32,458 nucleotides of DNA from a virus. The stretch lies in IMG/VR virus record IMGVR_UViG_3300008259_000272, positions 1-32,458 of that record. One strand, written 5' to 3'. The position numbers and the translations under genes were made by a program. Below the pieces are notes generated by a model. That model did not search any database. It saw nothing but the letters and a program-made list of their open reading frames with translations, and was not told the origin of the DNA. The stretch's first letter is position 1. The number at the start of each line of letters is the position of its first letter. Below are positions 15,420 to 23,568 of the stretch, piece by piece.

Positions 15420-16988
15420 TTAGTCGTCAAAGATAAATAGGATCTTACCGCCTACTTTTAGTGTACCGACATATATCCCGCCGGGACCATATACCACCCC
15501 TTCGCGTACATCTGCGGGGCTAGGATAACCTGAGGGTAATCCCTGTATAAGGGTCGCGGAAGCACCGGTAAGTGAATATAAACCCGGATCAGCGGAAAAT
15601 ACTTTCGTTGCGGACAGCGCCGCATCGCTTCCAGCGAGATTAAACGCCCCAGCCGCTGCCAGCAGGTTATACGTCCGGATAAACGCAGCGGCCTGACCGT
15701 CAATCGTATAACTACCCGGATCCAATGGCTCAACATAGGATCGAACAAAGGTCGCATCACCACCGGTAATAGTGTAGTCCCCGGCGTCAGCAGAAAGCGC
15801 GAGTCCCCGAGCAAAGTCAGCCTGACTACCCGTAAGATCGTATGTACCGGGATCAGCACTAAAGATAACCGTGCGACTCAACGTCGCTTCGCTACCGGTG
15901 ATTACATATGATCCCGCATCCGCGCTAAGTGTCCGTGCCTGAAGGTAAACAAGCGTTGCGGCACTGCCGGTAATGGTGTACGCGCCCGCGTCAGCGGATA
16001 CCGCATAGCTACGCAGGAACGTGGCTGCGCTGCCAGTAATAGTGTAAGAACCAGCATCCGCCGAGAAAACATAAGACCGAGCGAGATCAGCGGAGGAACC
16101 TGTAAGCGTGTAAGAACCGGGATCTGCTTGAAGATTATTGGCCCTTACGTATGTAAGAGTCGCGTCACCGCCCGTGATGCTGTATGCGCCAGCATCCAAA
16201 GACAGGCTATATGCCCGCACATAGGTGAGCGTTGCCGCTTGGCCGGTTAAGGTGTATGTCCCAGCGTCTACTGAGAATACGTAACTTCTTGCAAAATCGA
16301 CCGAGCTACCGGTAAGACTGTAAGCCCCTGCGTCCGCAGTGAAGCTAATTGCACGGACGTAGGTGAAGGTGGCCGTGCTACCCGTGAAGTTGAGAGAGCC
16401 GGAATCCGCCGAGAAGTTGTAGCTTTTAACAAAGGTAGCCGCGCTACCCGTCAGGGTGTATGCCCCTGCATCCGCCGAGAAAACGTATGTTCTGTTTAGG
16501 GTAGCCGCGCTACCTGTGACGGTATAAGCGCCTGCGTCAGCGGAAAGCTTTCGGCCACTAATTAAATCAGCGGCGCTGCCCGTCAGGGTGTATGCGCCAG
16601 CATCAGCGGAAAGTTTCCGGACACTAATTAGATTAGCGGTGCTACCTGTGAGGCTATACGCCCCGGCGTCTGCGGAAAGTTTCCGGACACTAATTAGATT
16701 AGCGGCGCTACCTGTGACGGTATAAGCACCTGCATCAGCAGAAAGCCGTATGCCACGGAATAATGTTGCTGCGCTACCGGTAAGGCTGTACGCTCCGGCG
16801 TCTGCGGAAAGCTTTCGACTGCCAACTAAGTTAGCCGCGCTACCGGTGAGACTGTAAGAGCCTGCGTCAGCAGAAAGCGTAAACGCCGCTGCCCCTGCCT
16901 GATACTTAATCTCCAGCCAATAAAGTTTAGCCTCGTAAGTAGGCTTCGCGCTTATAGGCGCGGTCGATATTGGACAGAAGCCAAGCAC
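15420..16988 (-). CDS. Repeat protein: twenty 22-residue SADAGxYxxTGSAA repeats
   Basis: A 522-residue protein from a GTG at 16986-16988. A 36-residue N-domain (MLGFCPISTAPISA) leads into twenty tandem repeats with the consensus LSADAGAYTLTGSAATL plus a five- to seven-residue linker. The C-terminal 39 residues (ADVREGVVYGPGGIYVGTLK) match a cap seen in other phage virion proteins. Four repeats carry a two-residue insertion (TYVRA type). Alternating small and beta-branched residues suggest stacked beta strands (solenoid or fibre). It has no enzymatic motif. It is likely a long surface fibre or decoration whose length depends on repeat number. Confidence 0.8.
   Translation of the reverse strand: MLGFCPISTAPISAKPTYEAKLYWLEIKYQAGAAAFTLSADAGSYSLTGSAANLVGSRKLSADAGAYSLTGSAATLFRGIRLSADAGAYTVTGSAANLISVRKLSADAGAYSLTGSTANLISVRKLSADAGAYTLTGSAADLISGRKLSADAGAYTVTGSAATLNRTYVFSADAGAYTLTGSAATFVKSYNFSADSGSLNFTGSTATFTYVRAISFTADAGAYSLTGSSVDFARSYVFSVDAGTYTLTGQAATLTYVRAYSLSLDAGAYSITGGDATLTYVRANNLQADPGSYTLTGSSADLARSYVFSADAGSYTITGSAATFLRSYAVSADAGAYTITGSAATLVYLQARTLSADAGSYVITGSEATLSRTVIFSADPGTYDLTGSQADFARGLALSADAGDYTITGGDATFVRSYVEPLDPGSYTIDGQAAAFIRTYNLLAAAGAFNLAGSDAALSATKVFSADPGLYSLTGASATLIQGLPSGYPSPADVREGVVYGPGGIYVGTLKVGGKILFIFDD
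15540..16880 (-). repeat. Twenty tandem 66-bp coding repeats
   Basis: Twenty consecutive units of 66 bp (four of 72 bp) encode the SADAGxY repeat. The 5' half of the array is the more uniform: the units around 16540-16740 share long identical stretches such as the codons for KLSADAGAYT and the linker ISVRK, pointing to recent expansion. Units toward the C-terminus have diverged. Confidence 0.88.
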
Positions 16989-16994
16989 GGCTTA

Positions 16995-17312
16995 TCAACC
17001 CCAAGGAAGCGGTGGAGTCTCGATAGGCGCAGCTTGCATATAGACGATCTGCGCGTTCAAACTGGCTTCGATCTCAGCTACTTTCTGCGCCCCAAGAACA
17101 CCCTGAACCCAGCCAATTACTTCAGCTTCAGTAAGGTCAGCGTAGGGAATGAAAGGCGCTGAAGGAGGAGGCAGTTCAGTCTCACCACCTTGCTGGGCGG
17201 TGTTTGTGCCGTCAGTGTCTTGGACTAGCCACCCTGCGATATGGACGACATCATCGAAGCCAGCTTCTTGCTTCTCAACGTACAACGCGGTAATCGACCA
17301 AGTAGCTGCCAT
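16995..17312 (-). CDS. Conserved phage protein, possible tail-fibre accessory
   Basis: 105 residues from ATG 17310-17312, which overlaps the previous stop as TAATG; a TTG three codons earlier is rejected. The N-terminal half is beta-rich (ATWSITALYVEKQEAGFDDV, VVHIAGWLVQDTDG). The C-terminal half has a conserved helical motif, IPYADLTEAEVIGWVQGVLG, ending in PLPWG. The pattern belongs to a small protein family often found among phage tail-fibre genes, with no proven function. Fibre assembly or a small virion component are the best guesses. Confidence 0.72.
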   Translation of the reverse strand: MAATWSITALYVEKQEAGFDDVVHIAGWLVQDTDGTNTAQQGGETELPPPSAPFIPYADLTEAEVIGWVQGVLGAQKVAEIEASLNAQIVYMQAAPIETPPLPWG

Positions 17313-18724
17313 TATGCCCAAGTCCCGATGGATACGTTGCTGCCCGTAGTGCCGATAGGCGTGAAGCTAATCCACGCGCCCGCTGTAACTGTAGATGTAC
17401 CACCCGGAGCGGCGCTAAACTGAACAACAGGGTTAACCTGCCCACCAGCGTTTACAGAAATACACCCTCGTATCCTATAGACCACCGTCTGTGAAGTCGT
17501 AAGCGCGCCGGTAATTACCGTCGTACCGGAAGCGGTGGAGGTGATGTAATTGGCAAATCCGTTAGCAGCGGTAGTTGATGCGTTATTTCTAAGCACAACA
17601 ATACCCGTAGCCGCCGACAACGTAGCCGCTGTAAGCGTGAAGCCGATAGCCTCAGTGTGCGACGTTGTGCCAGTCGTAGTAAACCGGAACTCCCCCGCTA
17701 CGTCGTAAATGGTACTGGCCTGAAGCGTGACGCCGTTAGTAAGACCGAGCCACGATTGGGCGGTAGTATTACTCGCTAATACGGTGTCTGTATTCTTGCG
17801 GTAGTAGTAAGACGTTGGGCTTAACGCTCTCGACGTACTAGCGGGAGTGAAGTATTGCAGCTTGCCGTCGTACTCAATTGCCCCTGTCTCGGCGGCAGTC
17901 ATTAGCGTGCCGGAGTTCAGTTTGATTGGCGCTGTTCCAGCGGCGGCGGTTCCCGAGCGAATGTGGATTGTTGCGCCGGGGGTTGTTACCCCAAACCCAA
18001 AGTCGCCGTTAGTGTCAACTGTAAGAACGTCAGCGCCGCCGCCAACGACAAACCGAAGTGAGTTTGAGGTTGTCGTCCCAAGAACAAGGTCAGCAGAGGT
18101 GGCGGTGAGGTAGGTAACGCTTGGTGCGTTGAGGCTGTTGGTGCCGAGTGTGCCGCCCCAACCGCTGCTGTTAATACCAAAGTTTGCGTAGAACGTCGAT
18201 GCCGTGCTGACATCGTTACAAATAGTCAAGTCAGCGGAGGCCGCTGAAAGTGAGCTAGTGTTCTGAACTACAAGCTGGTTGTAGCTATTAACGTTTGACT
18301 GGAACGAAGCCAGCGTGTTTTGATCGCTGAACCCGAGCGTCCCGTAGTAGATCGCGCCTTGATTGGCTGAACCCGTGGTACTGGCAAACAGACCAACCTT
18401 GTCATTCAGGTCTTTATAGACCGCCTTATCAGCAGCGTAAGTACCGAAGACGTACAACGCACCCGAAGTGAAGTTGACTGCCGAGCCTGTAGACGATTCA
18501 AGGATCGTAGTCCTAGCGAGCGTGCCGCCCGTACTCCATGTACCAATACCAACTTCCCAGTTGGCGCTCGATAGCTGATCGGTAATCGTGTAGTACGTCG
18601 TATCTCCGTTAGCCATAACGGAGCCAAAGGTACGAAATCCAGTAACCGCGCCGGCAAGCGTTAAAGTGCCGGTTCCTACAGTTGTACTGGTTTCTTGTAC
18701 GCGATCAGCAACAATAAGCGCCAT
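17312..18724 (-). CDS. Tail fibre / receptor-binding type protein
   Basis: A 470-residue protein. The N-terminal 100 residues (ALIVADRVQETSTTVGTGTL, TLAGAVTGFRTFGSV, NWEVGIGTWSTGGTLART) form a widespread fibre attachment domain. The middle is Ser/Thr/Ala-rich and beta-like (LTVDTNGDFGFGVTTPGATI). The C-terminal 150 residues (SYYYRKNTDTVLASNTTAQS, GLTNGVTLQASTIYDVAGEF) resemble a trimeric jelly-roll tip found on other phage fibres. It follows the single-LamG gene by seven bases. Host-surface binding is inferred from the architecture. Confidence 0.8.
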   Translation of the reverse strand: MALIVADRVQETSTTVGTGTLTLAGAVTGFRTFGSVMANGDTTYYTITDQLSSANWEVGIGTWSTGGTLARTTILESSTGSAVNFTSGALYVFGTYAADKAVYKDLNDKVGLFASTTGSANQGAIYYGTLGFSDQNTLASFQSNVNSYNQLVVQNTSSLSAASADLTICNDVSTASTFYANFGINSSGWGGTLGTNSLNAPSVTYLTATSADLVLGTTTSNSLRFVVGGGADVLTVDTNGDFGFGVTTPGATIHIRSGTAAAGTAPIKLNSGTLMTAAETGAIEYDGKLQYFTPASTSRALSPTSYYYRKNTDTVLASNTTAQSWLGLTNGVTLQASTIYDVAGEFRFTTTGTTSHTEAIGFTLTAATLSAATGIVVLRNNASTTAANGFANYITSTASGTTVITGALTTSQTVVYRIRGCISVNAGGQVNPVVQFSAAPGGTSTVTAGAWISFTPIGTTGSNVSIGTWA

Positions 18725-18731
18725 GTAATTT

Positions 18732-19844
18732 TCACTGTGAGGTGATTCTTAGCGTGGGAGTCCACGGCCATGACGACACACTGGCCCACTCACCGGAAGT
18801 AATCGTTATTGTGCCGGATGCTGCGGATACGGTCGATGATTTGATGACCGTGGATCCCTCTAATAGATCAATCTTTACTGTGCTTGGCGGCGTTGAGCCG
18901 GTAGTGTAGTTAACGCTTATGCTAGTACCTGCGCTTGGCTGATTGACTGAGCTACAAGTCATCGTATCGACAAGCCCATTGGCAGGAGCGTACAAAAAAC
19001 TAGACGGGTCGCTTGCTACTTCATTGATTGCGCTGTAATGCGTTCCGACAGCGGGCTGCCTGTTCCATTGGAGCGGGGTCGAGTCTGCATTGGGGCGGGA
19101 ATAAGAGAATAACGGAGAGTATAAAACCCGTTTCTGTGGCTTGAATATTTGCCACGGGTTCTCATCCATTCTACCAAGCTCATCTGCGGAAAGGACGCGC
19201 CGCCAGATAAAACCGCCGTTCGCAAAACCACCGTTTGCCGCTCCACCTGAAACATCAAAACCAGTAATGAATGTATCTGGTGCCATTGTTCCATTCCAAT
19301 TAAAATTACCGGAGCCTAGCTGAATAGCTCCTAAAAATGCTTTGACTGGAACACCGGATTCGAAAGTGGTCGCTAAGAATCTAGTTCGCTTACGCAAAGG
19401 CTCGGCATCTAATCCTCCAGCAACAACGGCAAATACATTGTAATTGCTATCTGTTATATATCCTACATATGTATAAGTATTATTTGATGGCTGATATGTC
19501 ATTGAGCTATACCAATAGTAACCGGTATCTGCTAAAAAGTAATCCTCGACATTTCTAGTTGTTCCATATAGCTGACCCGGAAAGCCCATTGTAAAAGGCC
19601 CGGTATTATAATTATTGTTAAAGTAATAACGCTCGTAATAACTGACTTTCCCAGACGGGCCTGTAAATAAGTCCGTATGCGCAGTAAAACTTAAAATATC
19701 TTGCTGCCCTTGTCTGGCGGCTAGGTTGCGTGGGTTACCGGGCAAGTATGCGAAAAACAAATCCCTAGTTATTGGATTCGACCAATCAATCTCGACCGCT
19801 CCTTGCGGCTGCTGCTGCCACCGTCGCGGCAAAATAATAGCCAT
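18732..19844 (-). CDS. LamG-like adhesin, single module
   Basis: A 370-residue protein whose ATG overlaps the upstream stop (TAATG). Residues 1-240 form one LamG/concanavalin-like module: IILPRRWQQQPQGAVEIDWS at the start, and FIWRRVLSADELGRMDENPW then QIFKPQKRVLYSPL at the end. This is the same frame as each half of the 531-residue protein at 11092-12687. The remaining 120 residues are another beta-sandwich (GTSISVNYTTGSTPPSTVKI, VIKSSTVSAASGTITI), immunoglobulin- or fibronectin-like in composition. It is probably a glycan-binding virion protein. Confidence 0.78.
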   Translation of the reverse strand: MAIILPRRWQQQPQGAVEIDWSNPITRDLFFAYLPGNPRNLAARQGQQDILSFTAHTDLFTGPSGKVSYYERYYFNNNYNTGPFTMGFPGQLYGTTRNVEDYFLADTGYYWYSSMTYQPSNNTYTYVGYITDSNYNVFAVVAGGLDAEPLRKRTRFLATTFESGVPVKAFLGAIQLGSGNFNWNGTMAPDTFITGFDVSGGAANGGFANGGFIWRRVLSADELGRMDENPWQIFKPQKRVLYSPLFSYSRPNADSTPLQWNRQPAVGTHYSAINEVASDPSSFLYAPANGLVDTMTCSSVNQPSAGTSISVNYTTGSTPPSTVKIDLLEGSTVIKSSTVSAASGTITITSGEWASVSSWPWTPTLRITSQ

Positions 19845-20293
19845 TAAACAACAACGCCCCAGACTTCGGCAATTTGTACCGATCCTGCGGTAAACGCAGC
19901 GCCACTGTCATTTTTAAAAACCAACTTTGACGCGACCGGTAGTGTCCCGCCATAAGCAGGGGAAAGCGCGAAGGTCTTTCTTTGCGCCGTTGAGTTAGTA
20001 TTTAGCGGCAATGAGCCGACATAATACAAGTTAGGCTCATCTGTCGTCGTCAACCCTGCTGTTGGACCGGAACTAAAGTTAGTACCGTCGATGCTTGCTT
20101 GAGCGAACACAACAAGCTGCTTATTGCCTGTTACTGTCCCCGGCGTAACCGTCACATCAATCAAGACCTCAAGCGGGTCATTCGTTGATAGCGTAATCGT
20201 GTTACTAACGCAGTACGTCGCAGACGCAAGCGTGGACAACCCGGTGACCGTAAGAGCGGTTGCGGTCTGAACTTCTGACTTAATCGTTGCCAT
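19844..20293 (-). CDS. Beta-rich virion protein paired with the LamG gene
   Basis: A 149-residue protein, paralogue of the protein at 12691-13170, sharing the NKQLVVFAQASIDGTNF block and the FALSPAYGG...LVFKNDSGAAF block. It is Thr/Ser-rich, without Lys/Gly motifs, and ends WGVVV. Its stop overlaps the start of the 370-residue LamG-like gene. In both places in the window this family immediately precedes a LamG-type adhesin, implying a fixed two-gene unit. The molecular role is not known. Confidence 0.75.
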   Translation of the reverse strand: MATIKSEVQTATALTVTGLSTLASATYCVSNTITLSTNDPLEVLIDVTVTPGTVTGNKQLVVFAQASIDGTNFSSGPTAGLTTTDEPNLYYVGSLPLNTNSTAQRKTFALSPAYGGTLPVASKLVFKNDSGAAFTAGSVQIAEVWGVVV

Positions 20294-20302
20294 AAAACTA
20301 TA

Positions 20303-20758
20303 TTACGCAATAACAGCGGTAAGGACAGTGCCGGGGTTAGTGCCGCTAAACTGAACGGTAAAAGTCTCCGTCGAAGCCAGCGTAATAGATGACCCGTAGT
20401 CCCACCATCCAATCGCCGCGTTAGTCGGCGTGGTGGAAGAACTGTTGTAGAACACAGCATATCGGAAAGGACCGATACCACCAGCGGTTGCGGTGAACAC
20501 CGTTTGGTTGGCGCTGACCGTGGTTGTCCCCGTCGGTGACTCGGTGACGGTCGAAATGGTAATCGTGTTACCACCCGCAGTATATCCGTTAGCCGCAGCG
20601 GGAGCGGGGTGATCGGTAGTATTCCAGTTAGTCTGAGTCGAGACTGGGGCGGTGTTCGTCAAAGCAAGCTTAAACACATCACCCGTAGACGGGGTGAAGT
20701 TGTATTGCTTCTTCAGAACCTGTTCGGAAAAGTCACCGAATTTATTAAAGACAGCCAT
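20303..20758 (-). CDS. Beta-rich virion protein, paralogue of the 140-aa protein at 7500-7922
   Basis: A 151-residue protein with an N-terminal amphipathic helix (FNKFGDFSEQVLKKQYNF), then STGDVFKLALTNTAP, NGYTAGGNTITISTV, FRYAVFYNSSSTTPTNAAIG and WWDYGSSITLASTETFTVQF. The order of motifs matches the 140-residue protein upstream of the S74 fibre. Such proteins are common in phage structural modules and are probably small virion components. It begins just after the 114-residue gene and is followed by the 149-residue/LamG pair. Confidence 0.75.
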   Translation of the reverse strand: MAVFNKFGDFSEQVLKKQYNFTPSTGDVFKLALTNTAPVSTQTNWNTTDHPAPAAANGYTAGGNTITISTVTESPTGTTTVSANQTVFTATAGGIGPFRYAVFYNSSSTTPTNAAIGWWDYGSSITLASTETFTVQFSGTNPGTVLTAVIA

Positions 20759-20759
20759 T

Positions 20760-21104
20760 TTAGACCTCTTCCAATATAGCAGTTACGGCTACAGATCCCG
20801 CCGCACTAAGATCAATAATCAACGGCCCATCAATAGGACCACTAATAGTTTGCCGTTTGCTTAAAGCGTAGGCCCTAAAAATCTCATACTGGCTCGCTGT
20901 ACCACCAAGAAATATCCTAATTAACGGAGTAGTAGCGGCACTAGGGTCGTTCACCGCGTATATCCACCTAAGCTTTATCAGCTTGCCAGCCGACGGAGTG
21001 TAGATGGTGGTGGGGCCGGAAGCAGTGACTGTAGCAACCTTGTGGGTGTACTCATATTCACCGCTATCCAGCCCCTCTTGTAAACTGGAGCGATTAGTCG
21101 CCAC
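20760..21104 (-). CDS. Small beta-rich virion protein
   Basis: A 114-residue protein: ATNRSSLQEGLDSGEYEYTH at the start, then a beta-rich core (TIYTPSAGKLIKLRWIYAVN, PLIRIFLGGTASQYEIFRAY) and AVTAILEEV at the end. It has no cysteine and no membrane segment. The composition and position among surface-protein genes suggest a head decoration or tail accessory protein, but I do not recognise a named family. Confidence 0.65.
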   Translation of the reverse strand: MATNRSSLQEGLDSGEYEYTHKVATVTASGPTTIYTPSAGKLIKLRWIYAVNDPSAATTPLIRIFLGGTASQYEIFRAYALSKRQTISGPIDGPLIIDLSAAGSVAVTAILEEV

Positions 21105-21107
21105 AAA

Positions 21108-21626
21108 TTATCCCAATTTACTACGCAGTGCGTCCAAAGCTTTTTCAGCAGTAACCTTACGCTTCTCAAGATCCTTGACTTCCGCCTCAAGCGCCGCTGT
21201 TCGCTCTAGATAAACAGCCTCTAGATCAGCGGACTTCTTGGCATACTCGGCATCAATCTTAGACGCTTTAGCTTGAAGCTCAGCAACTTTACCGTTCCAT
21301 TCGTCAACGGCTTTAGAACGGGCTTTCTCCTCAGCTAGGATCTCGTTTGCACGAATCTCCTTCGCATCAGAAATATCCGACAGGGCTTTCTCACGCTGCT
21401 GCATAGCTTGTTCCATCTCGGAATTAACCGACGACAGACGCTTATCAGCTTCTTCGAAAGCTTTGTTGACCTTCTTGTCCGCTTCTTCAAGCTCGACTTG
21501 CTTAGCCCGAAGTTGCCGTTCTACGTCAGCCTGTTTAGCAGAAGCTTCGAGGACGGCGGGGATAGCGTCAAGAACCGGACCCCAAACGTCTTGGAACTTC
21601 CGAAGTGCAGTAGTGTCAATAGGCAT
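21108..21626 (-). CDS. Long coiled-coil protein
   Basis: 172 residues from the ATG at 21624-21626, three bases past the preceding stop and preceded by a G-rich ribosome site; a TTG at 21632 is rejected. After a short N-terminal part (DTTALRKFQDVWGPVLDAIP), nearly the whole protein is charged heptad-rich helix (QLRAKQVELEEADKKVNKAF, DAKEIRANEILAEEKARSKA, DLEKRKVTAEKALDALRS). It resembles structural rods. It might be a head-fibre stalk or an assembly factor; no specific family is evident. Confidence 0.7.
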   Translation of the reverse strand: MPIDTTALRKFQDVWGPVLDAIPAVLEASAKQADVERQLRAKQVELEEADKKVNKAFEEADKRLSSVNSEMEQAMQQREKALSDISDAKEIRANEILAEEKARSKAVDEWNGKVAELQAKASKIDAEYAKKSADLEAVYLERTAALEAEVKDLEKRKVTAEKALDALRSKLG

Positions 21627-21628
21627 AA

Positions 21629-21961
21629 TCAACCCCCCGGCATGCCAGCTTGGATTACGGTCATCGTCAGCGGAGCGGTCGCCACACTAGCGGCTTTCAG
21701 CCTTACAGCCGTCACCGGGGTGGTGATCTGTGCATTAGCCGACGCAGCCGTTCCGGCGGGCATACCACTTACAGCAAACCACTGAGCCGTAGCCGGATTA
21801 AACGTACTAGAAAATACGTCGTCATACGTTACGTCAACCTGATAACTCGCCGTCCCGCCTACCGTGACCCCGATACCGACGTTAAATGGACTACGATAAG
21901 TATCCAAAATAATCGGAATCGACTCCCCGGCGGCGGTCAAACTAACTCTAATTGGGCGCAT
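21629..21961 (-). CDS. Small beta-rich structural protein
   Basis: A 110-residue protein: MRPIRVSLTAAGESIPIILD, then NVGIGVTVGGTASYQVDVTY and DDVFSSTFNPATAQWFAVSG, ending MTVIQAGMPGG. Its strongly beta, Ala/Thr-rich makeup is like short head-decoration or fibre-connector proteins from other phages with similar gene order. It follows the 159-residue protein after 13 bases. The function is not known. Confidence 0.65.
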   Translation of the reverse strand: MRPIRVSLTAAGESIPIILDTYRSPFNVGIGVTVGGTASYQVDVTYDDVFSSTFNPATAQWFAVSGMPAGTAASANAQITTPVTAVRLKAASVATAPLTMTVIQAGMPGG

Positions 21962-21974
21962 CTCAGCCCCCTAA

Positions 21975-22454
21975 TCAGTTTTGGTTATAAGCAGGGAATT
22001 GCGAGCCGTCAGAATTACGCTGTGCGTAAACCACAGTAACGATAAAACGTCCTGCGCCGAGGGTACCCGTGCCGACCACATTGCGAATATAAACAGTCGT
22101 ATCAGCAGTTGTAGACGTTTGCCAAGCAAGTTGGGTCGCAGCCGTAGCCGTGCCAGTGAATCGGCCACCAGCGGTAGTAGCGACAGCAGCGGAAAGCTCA
22201 GCGCCGCCCGAGGTTGTGCCAACCGAAATAGTCGTGGTGCCGGTGGTCGCGGCGACCACTTGGTCGATCAGAATATTTACGATCTGTGAGCCTTGGGGCA
22301 GCACAAAAGCGGCAACATCGTAGTTACCTTGGGCGGTACCGGCCAAATTACCCGAATCGTATGACTGATTCAACATCAGCACGCCGGTATTGCGGCCAGC
22401 GCCATAACGAACGGTACCCGAGCGAACGGGGCCGGAGAAAGTTGCCATCGACAT
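21975..22454 (-). CDS. Head-surface-type virion protein
   Basis: A 159-residue protein, the first gene after the capsid terminator. The chosen ATG (22452-22454) has AAGGG at a good distance. Sequence: ATFSGPVRSGTVRYGAGRNT, then QGNYDVAAFVLPQGSQIVNI, then a Thr-rich beta domain with TTTISVGTTSGGAELSAAV. The opening motif recurs in small structural proteins next to major capsid genes, where they are assumed to decorate the capsid. It has no membrane segment or enzymatic motif. The position directly after the capsid gene supports a head role. Confidence 0.72.
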   Translation of the reverse strand: MSMATFSGPVRSGTVRYGAGRNTGVLMLNQSYDSGNLAGTAQGNYDVAAFVLPQGSQIVNILIDQVVAATTGTTTISVGTTSGGAELSAAVATTAGGRFTGTATAATQLAWQTSTTADTTVYIRNVVGTGTLGAGRFIVTVVYAQRNSDGSQFPAYNQN

Positions 22455-22473
22455 AATATGTTCCCTTATTTGC

Positions 22474-22518
22474 GCTCATCATCTCAAGGGAGAAGTCTGC
22501 CAAGCCAGTTGATGAGCA
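22474..22518. other. Inverted repeat in the leader after the capsid terminator
   Basis: A perfect 8-base inverted repeat, GCTCATCA (22474-22481) and TGATGAGC (22511-22518), encloses a 29-base loop that itself contains TCTC/GAGA. It lies between the terminator and the start of the 159-residue gene, so it would fold in the 5' leader of any read-through or re-initiated minus-strand transcript. It could be an RNA processing or regulatory structure; no clear promoter was found in the 150-bp gap. Confidence 0.5.
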
Positions 22519-22550
22519 GGTGATCTTGGATATAAGAACGCTAACATATA

Positions 22551-22583
22551 AAGAACAAAAAGAAAAGGGGCCGAAGCCCCTTT
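22551..22583 (-). terminator. Intrinsic terminator after the major capsid gene
   Basis: On the minus strand the sequence AAAGGGGC-TTCG-GCCCCTTT forms an 8-bp stem with a stable TTCG tetraloop, followed by the T-rich tail TTTTCTTTTTGTTCTTT. It lies about 20 bases past the capsid stop codon. It probably sets the high capsid to low tail transcript ratio by partial read-through, since no convincing downstream promoter is visible. Confidence 0.9.
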
Positions 22584-22604
22584 CCCAACTGAAAACCCCA
22601 ATCC

Positions 22605-23555
22605 TTACAGCGGGATGGTAGGTCCAGTAGAACCAGCCGAACCCCAAATGCCGAGGGGATCAGACCAGCCAAAGCTATAACGCTCGCGGGCTTTGTAACG
22701 GACGTTGCCGGTATCAAAGTCACCGTCCATGCCGGTAGACATGGGGGTACGAACGAAGTGCTTCAGACCATTAGGAACGTCGGTCATCAGGAACCAAGCA
22801 TCCGGGTCAACGAGGAAGTGGTTAACCGTGTGGCCTTCCGGAATCGAACCCATCGCCTTGAGAGCGTTGATGTCGTTATCGGTGGTGCCGACGCGCAGTT
22901 CCGTTTCCAGCAGACGCTTAGCGACAAACATCAGTGACGGCGGAATAATCAGCTTGCGGGGCTTAGCCGCAATCAACATACCACGCTCATCGGTCCAAGC
23001 AGCGATCTGAATAACAGCGGCCTCAAGCGAGGTTTCGTTAAGATCGACGTTGGTCGAAGGACGGTTGGCATTGGTGCCACCCGAAACCAGCGGGTGATTA
23101 GCCACCGAGCCAGCCGAGTTAGTACCAAACAGCGACACGTTATCGCCACCGAGGAAGTTACGGCTAAAGCCGTTATTCAGCACCGAAGCGGCCTTGACTT
23201 GCTTGGTGTAGGACATTGCACGGGCCAGAGCCTTGGTGTAACGAGCCGACAGCGAGTCATACAGGTTGTCTTCGACAGCTTCTTCCGTCAGAGAGAAACC
23301 CATCGCAATAGTTTCGTGGGTATAACGAGCCACCCATGCTTCTTGCGCGGTGTCATAAGCAATTGCCGAACCCTCGGTTTTCACCGGGGCGGGAGCAAAG
23401 CCCGACAGCTTGGTTTCTTCTTCGAACGAACGCTCGGAACTCTCGACTTCGTAGATTTCCTTGTGTTCTTCGCCGTAGCGGTTGTACTCCATGCCGAACA
23501 GAGCGTTCAGGCCGGGGAGCAGTTCCTTGAGTAGTTGGGAACGACTGATAGCCAT
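22605..23555 (-). CDS. Major capsid protein, HK97-type
   Basis: A 316-residue capsid subunit. Recognisable family blocks are ELLPGLNALFGMEYNRYGEE, IYEVESSERSFEEETKLSGF, AYDTAQEAWVARYTHETIAM, DNLYDSLSARYTKALARAMS, TSLEAAVIQIAAWTDERGML, PRKLIIPPSLMFVAKRLL, HFLVDPDAWFLMTDVPNGLK and NVRYKARERYSFGWSDPLG. There is no long cleavable N-terminal delta domain; a separate scaffold is encoded upstream. A strong terminator follows. Many copies would build the shell into which the terminase packs DNA. Confidence 0.95.
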   Translation of the reverse strand: MAISRSQLLKELLPGLNALFGMEYNRYGEEHKEIYEVESSERSFEEETKLSGFAPAPVKTEGSAIAYDTAQEAWVARYTHETIAMGFSLTEEAVEDNLYDSLSARYTKALARAMSYTKQVKAASVLNNGFSRNFLGGDNVSLFGTNSAGSVANHPLVSGGTNANRPSTNVDLNETSLEAAVIQIAAWTDERGMLIAAKPRKLIIPPSLMFVAKRLLETELRVGTTDNDINALKAMGSIPEGHTVNHFLVDPDAWFLMTDVPNGLKHFVRTPMSTGMDGDFDTGNVRYKARERYSFGWSDPLGIWGSAGSTGPTIPL

Positions 23556-23568
23556 GGTTTATATCCTT

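Noticed and set aside
22520-22560. Possible minus-strand promoter (TTGTTC and TATATC) after the capsid terminator.
   Set aside because: The -35 match is poor, and the sequence is the terminator's own T-rich tail.
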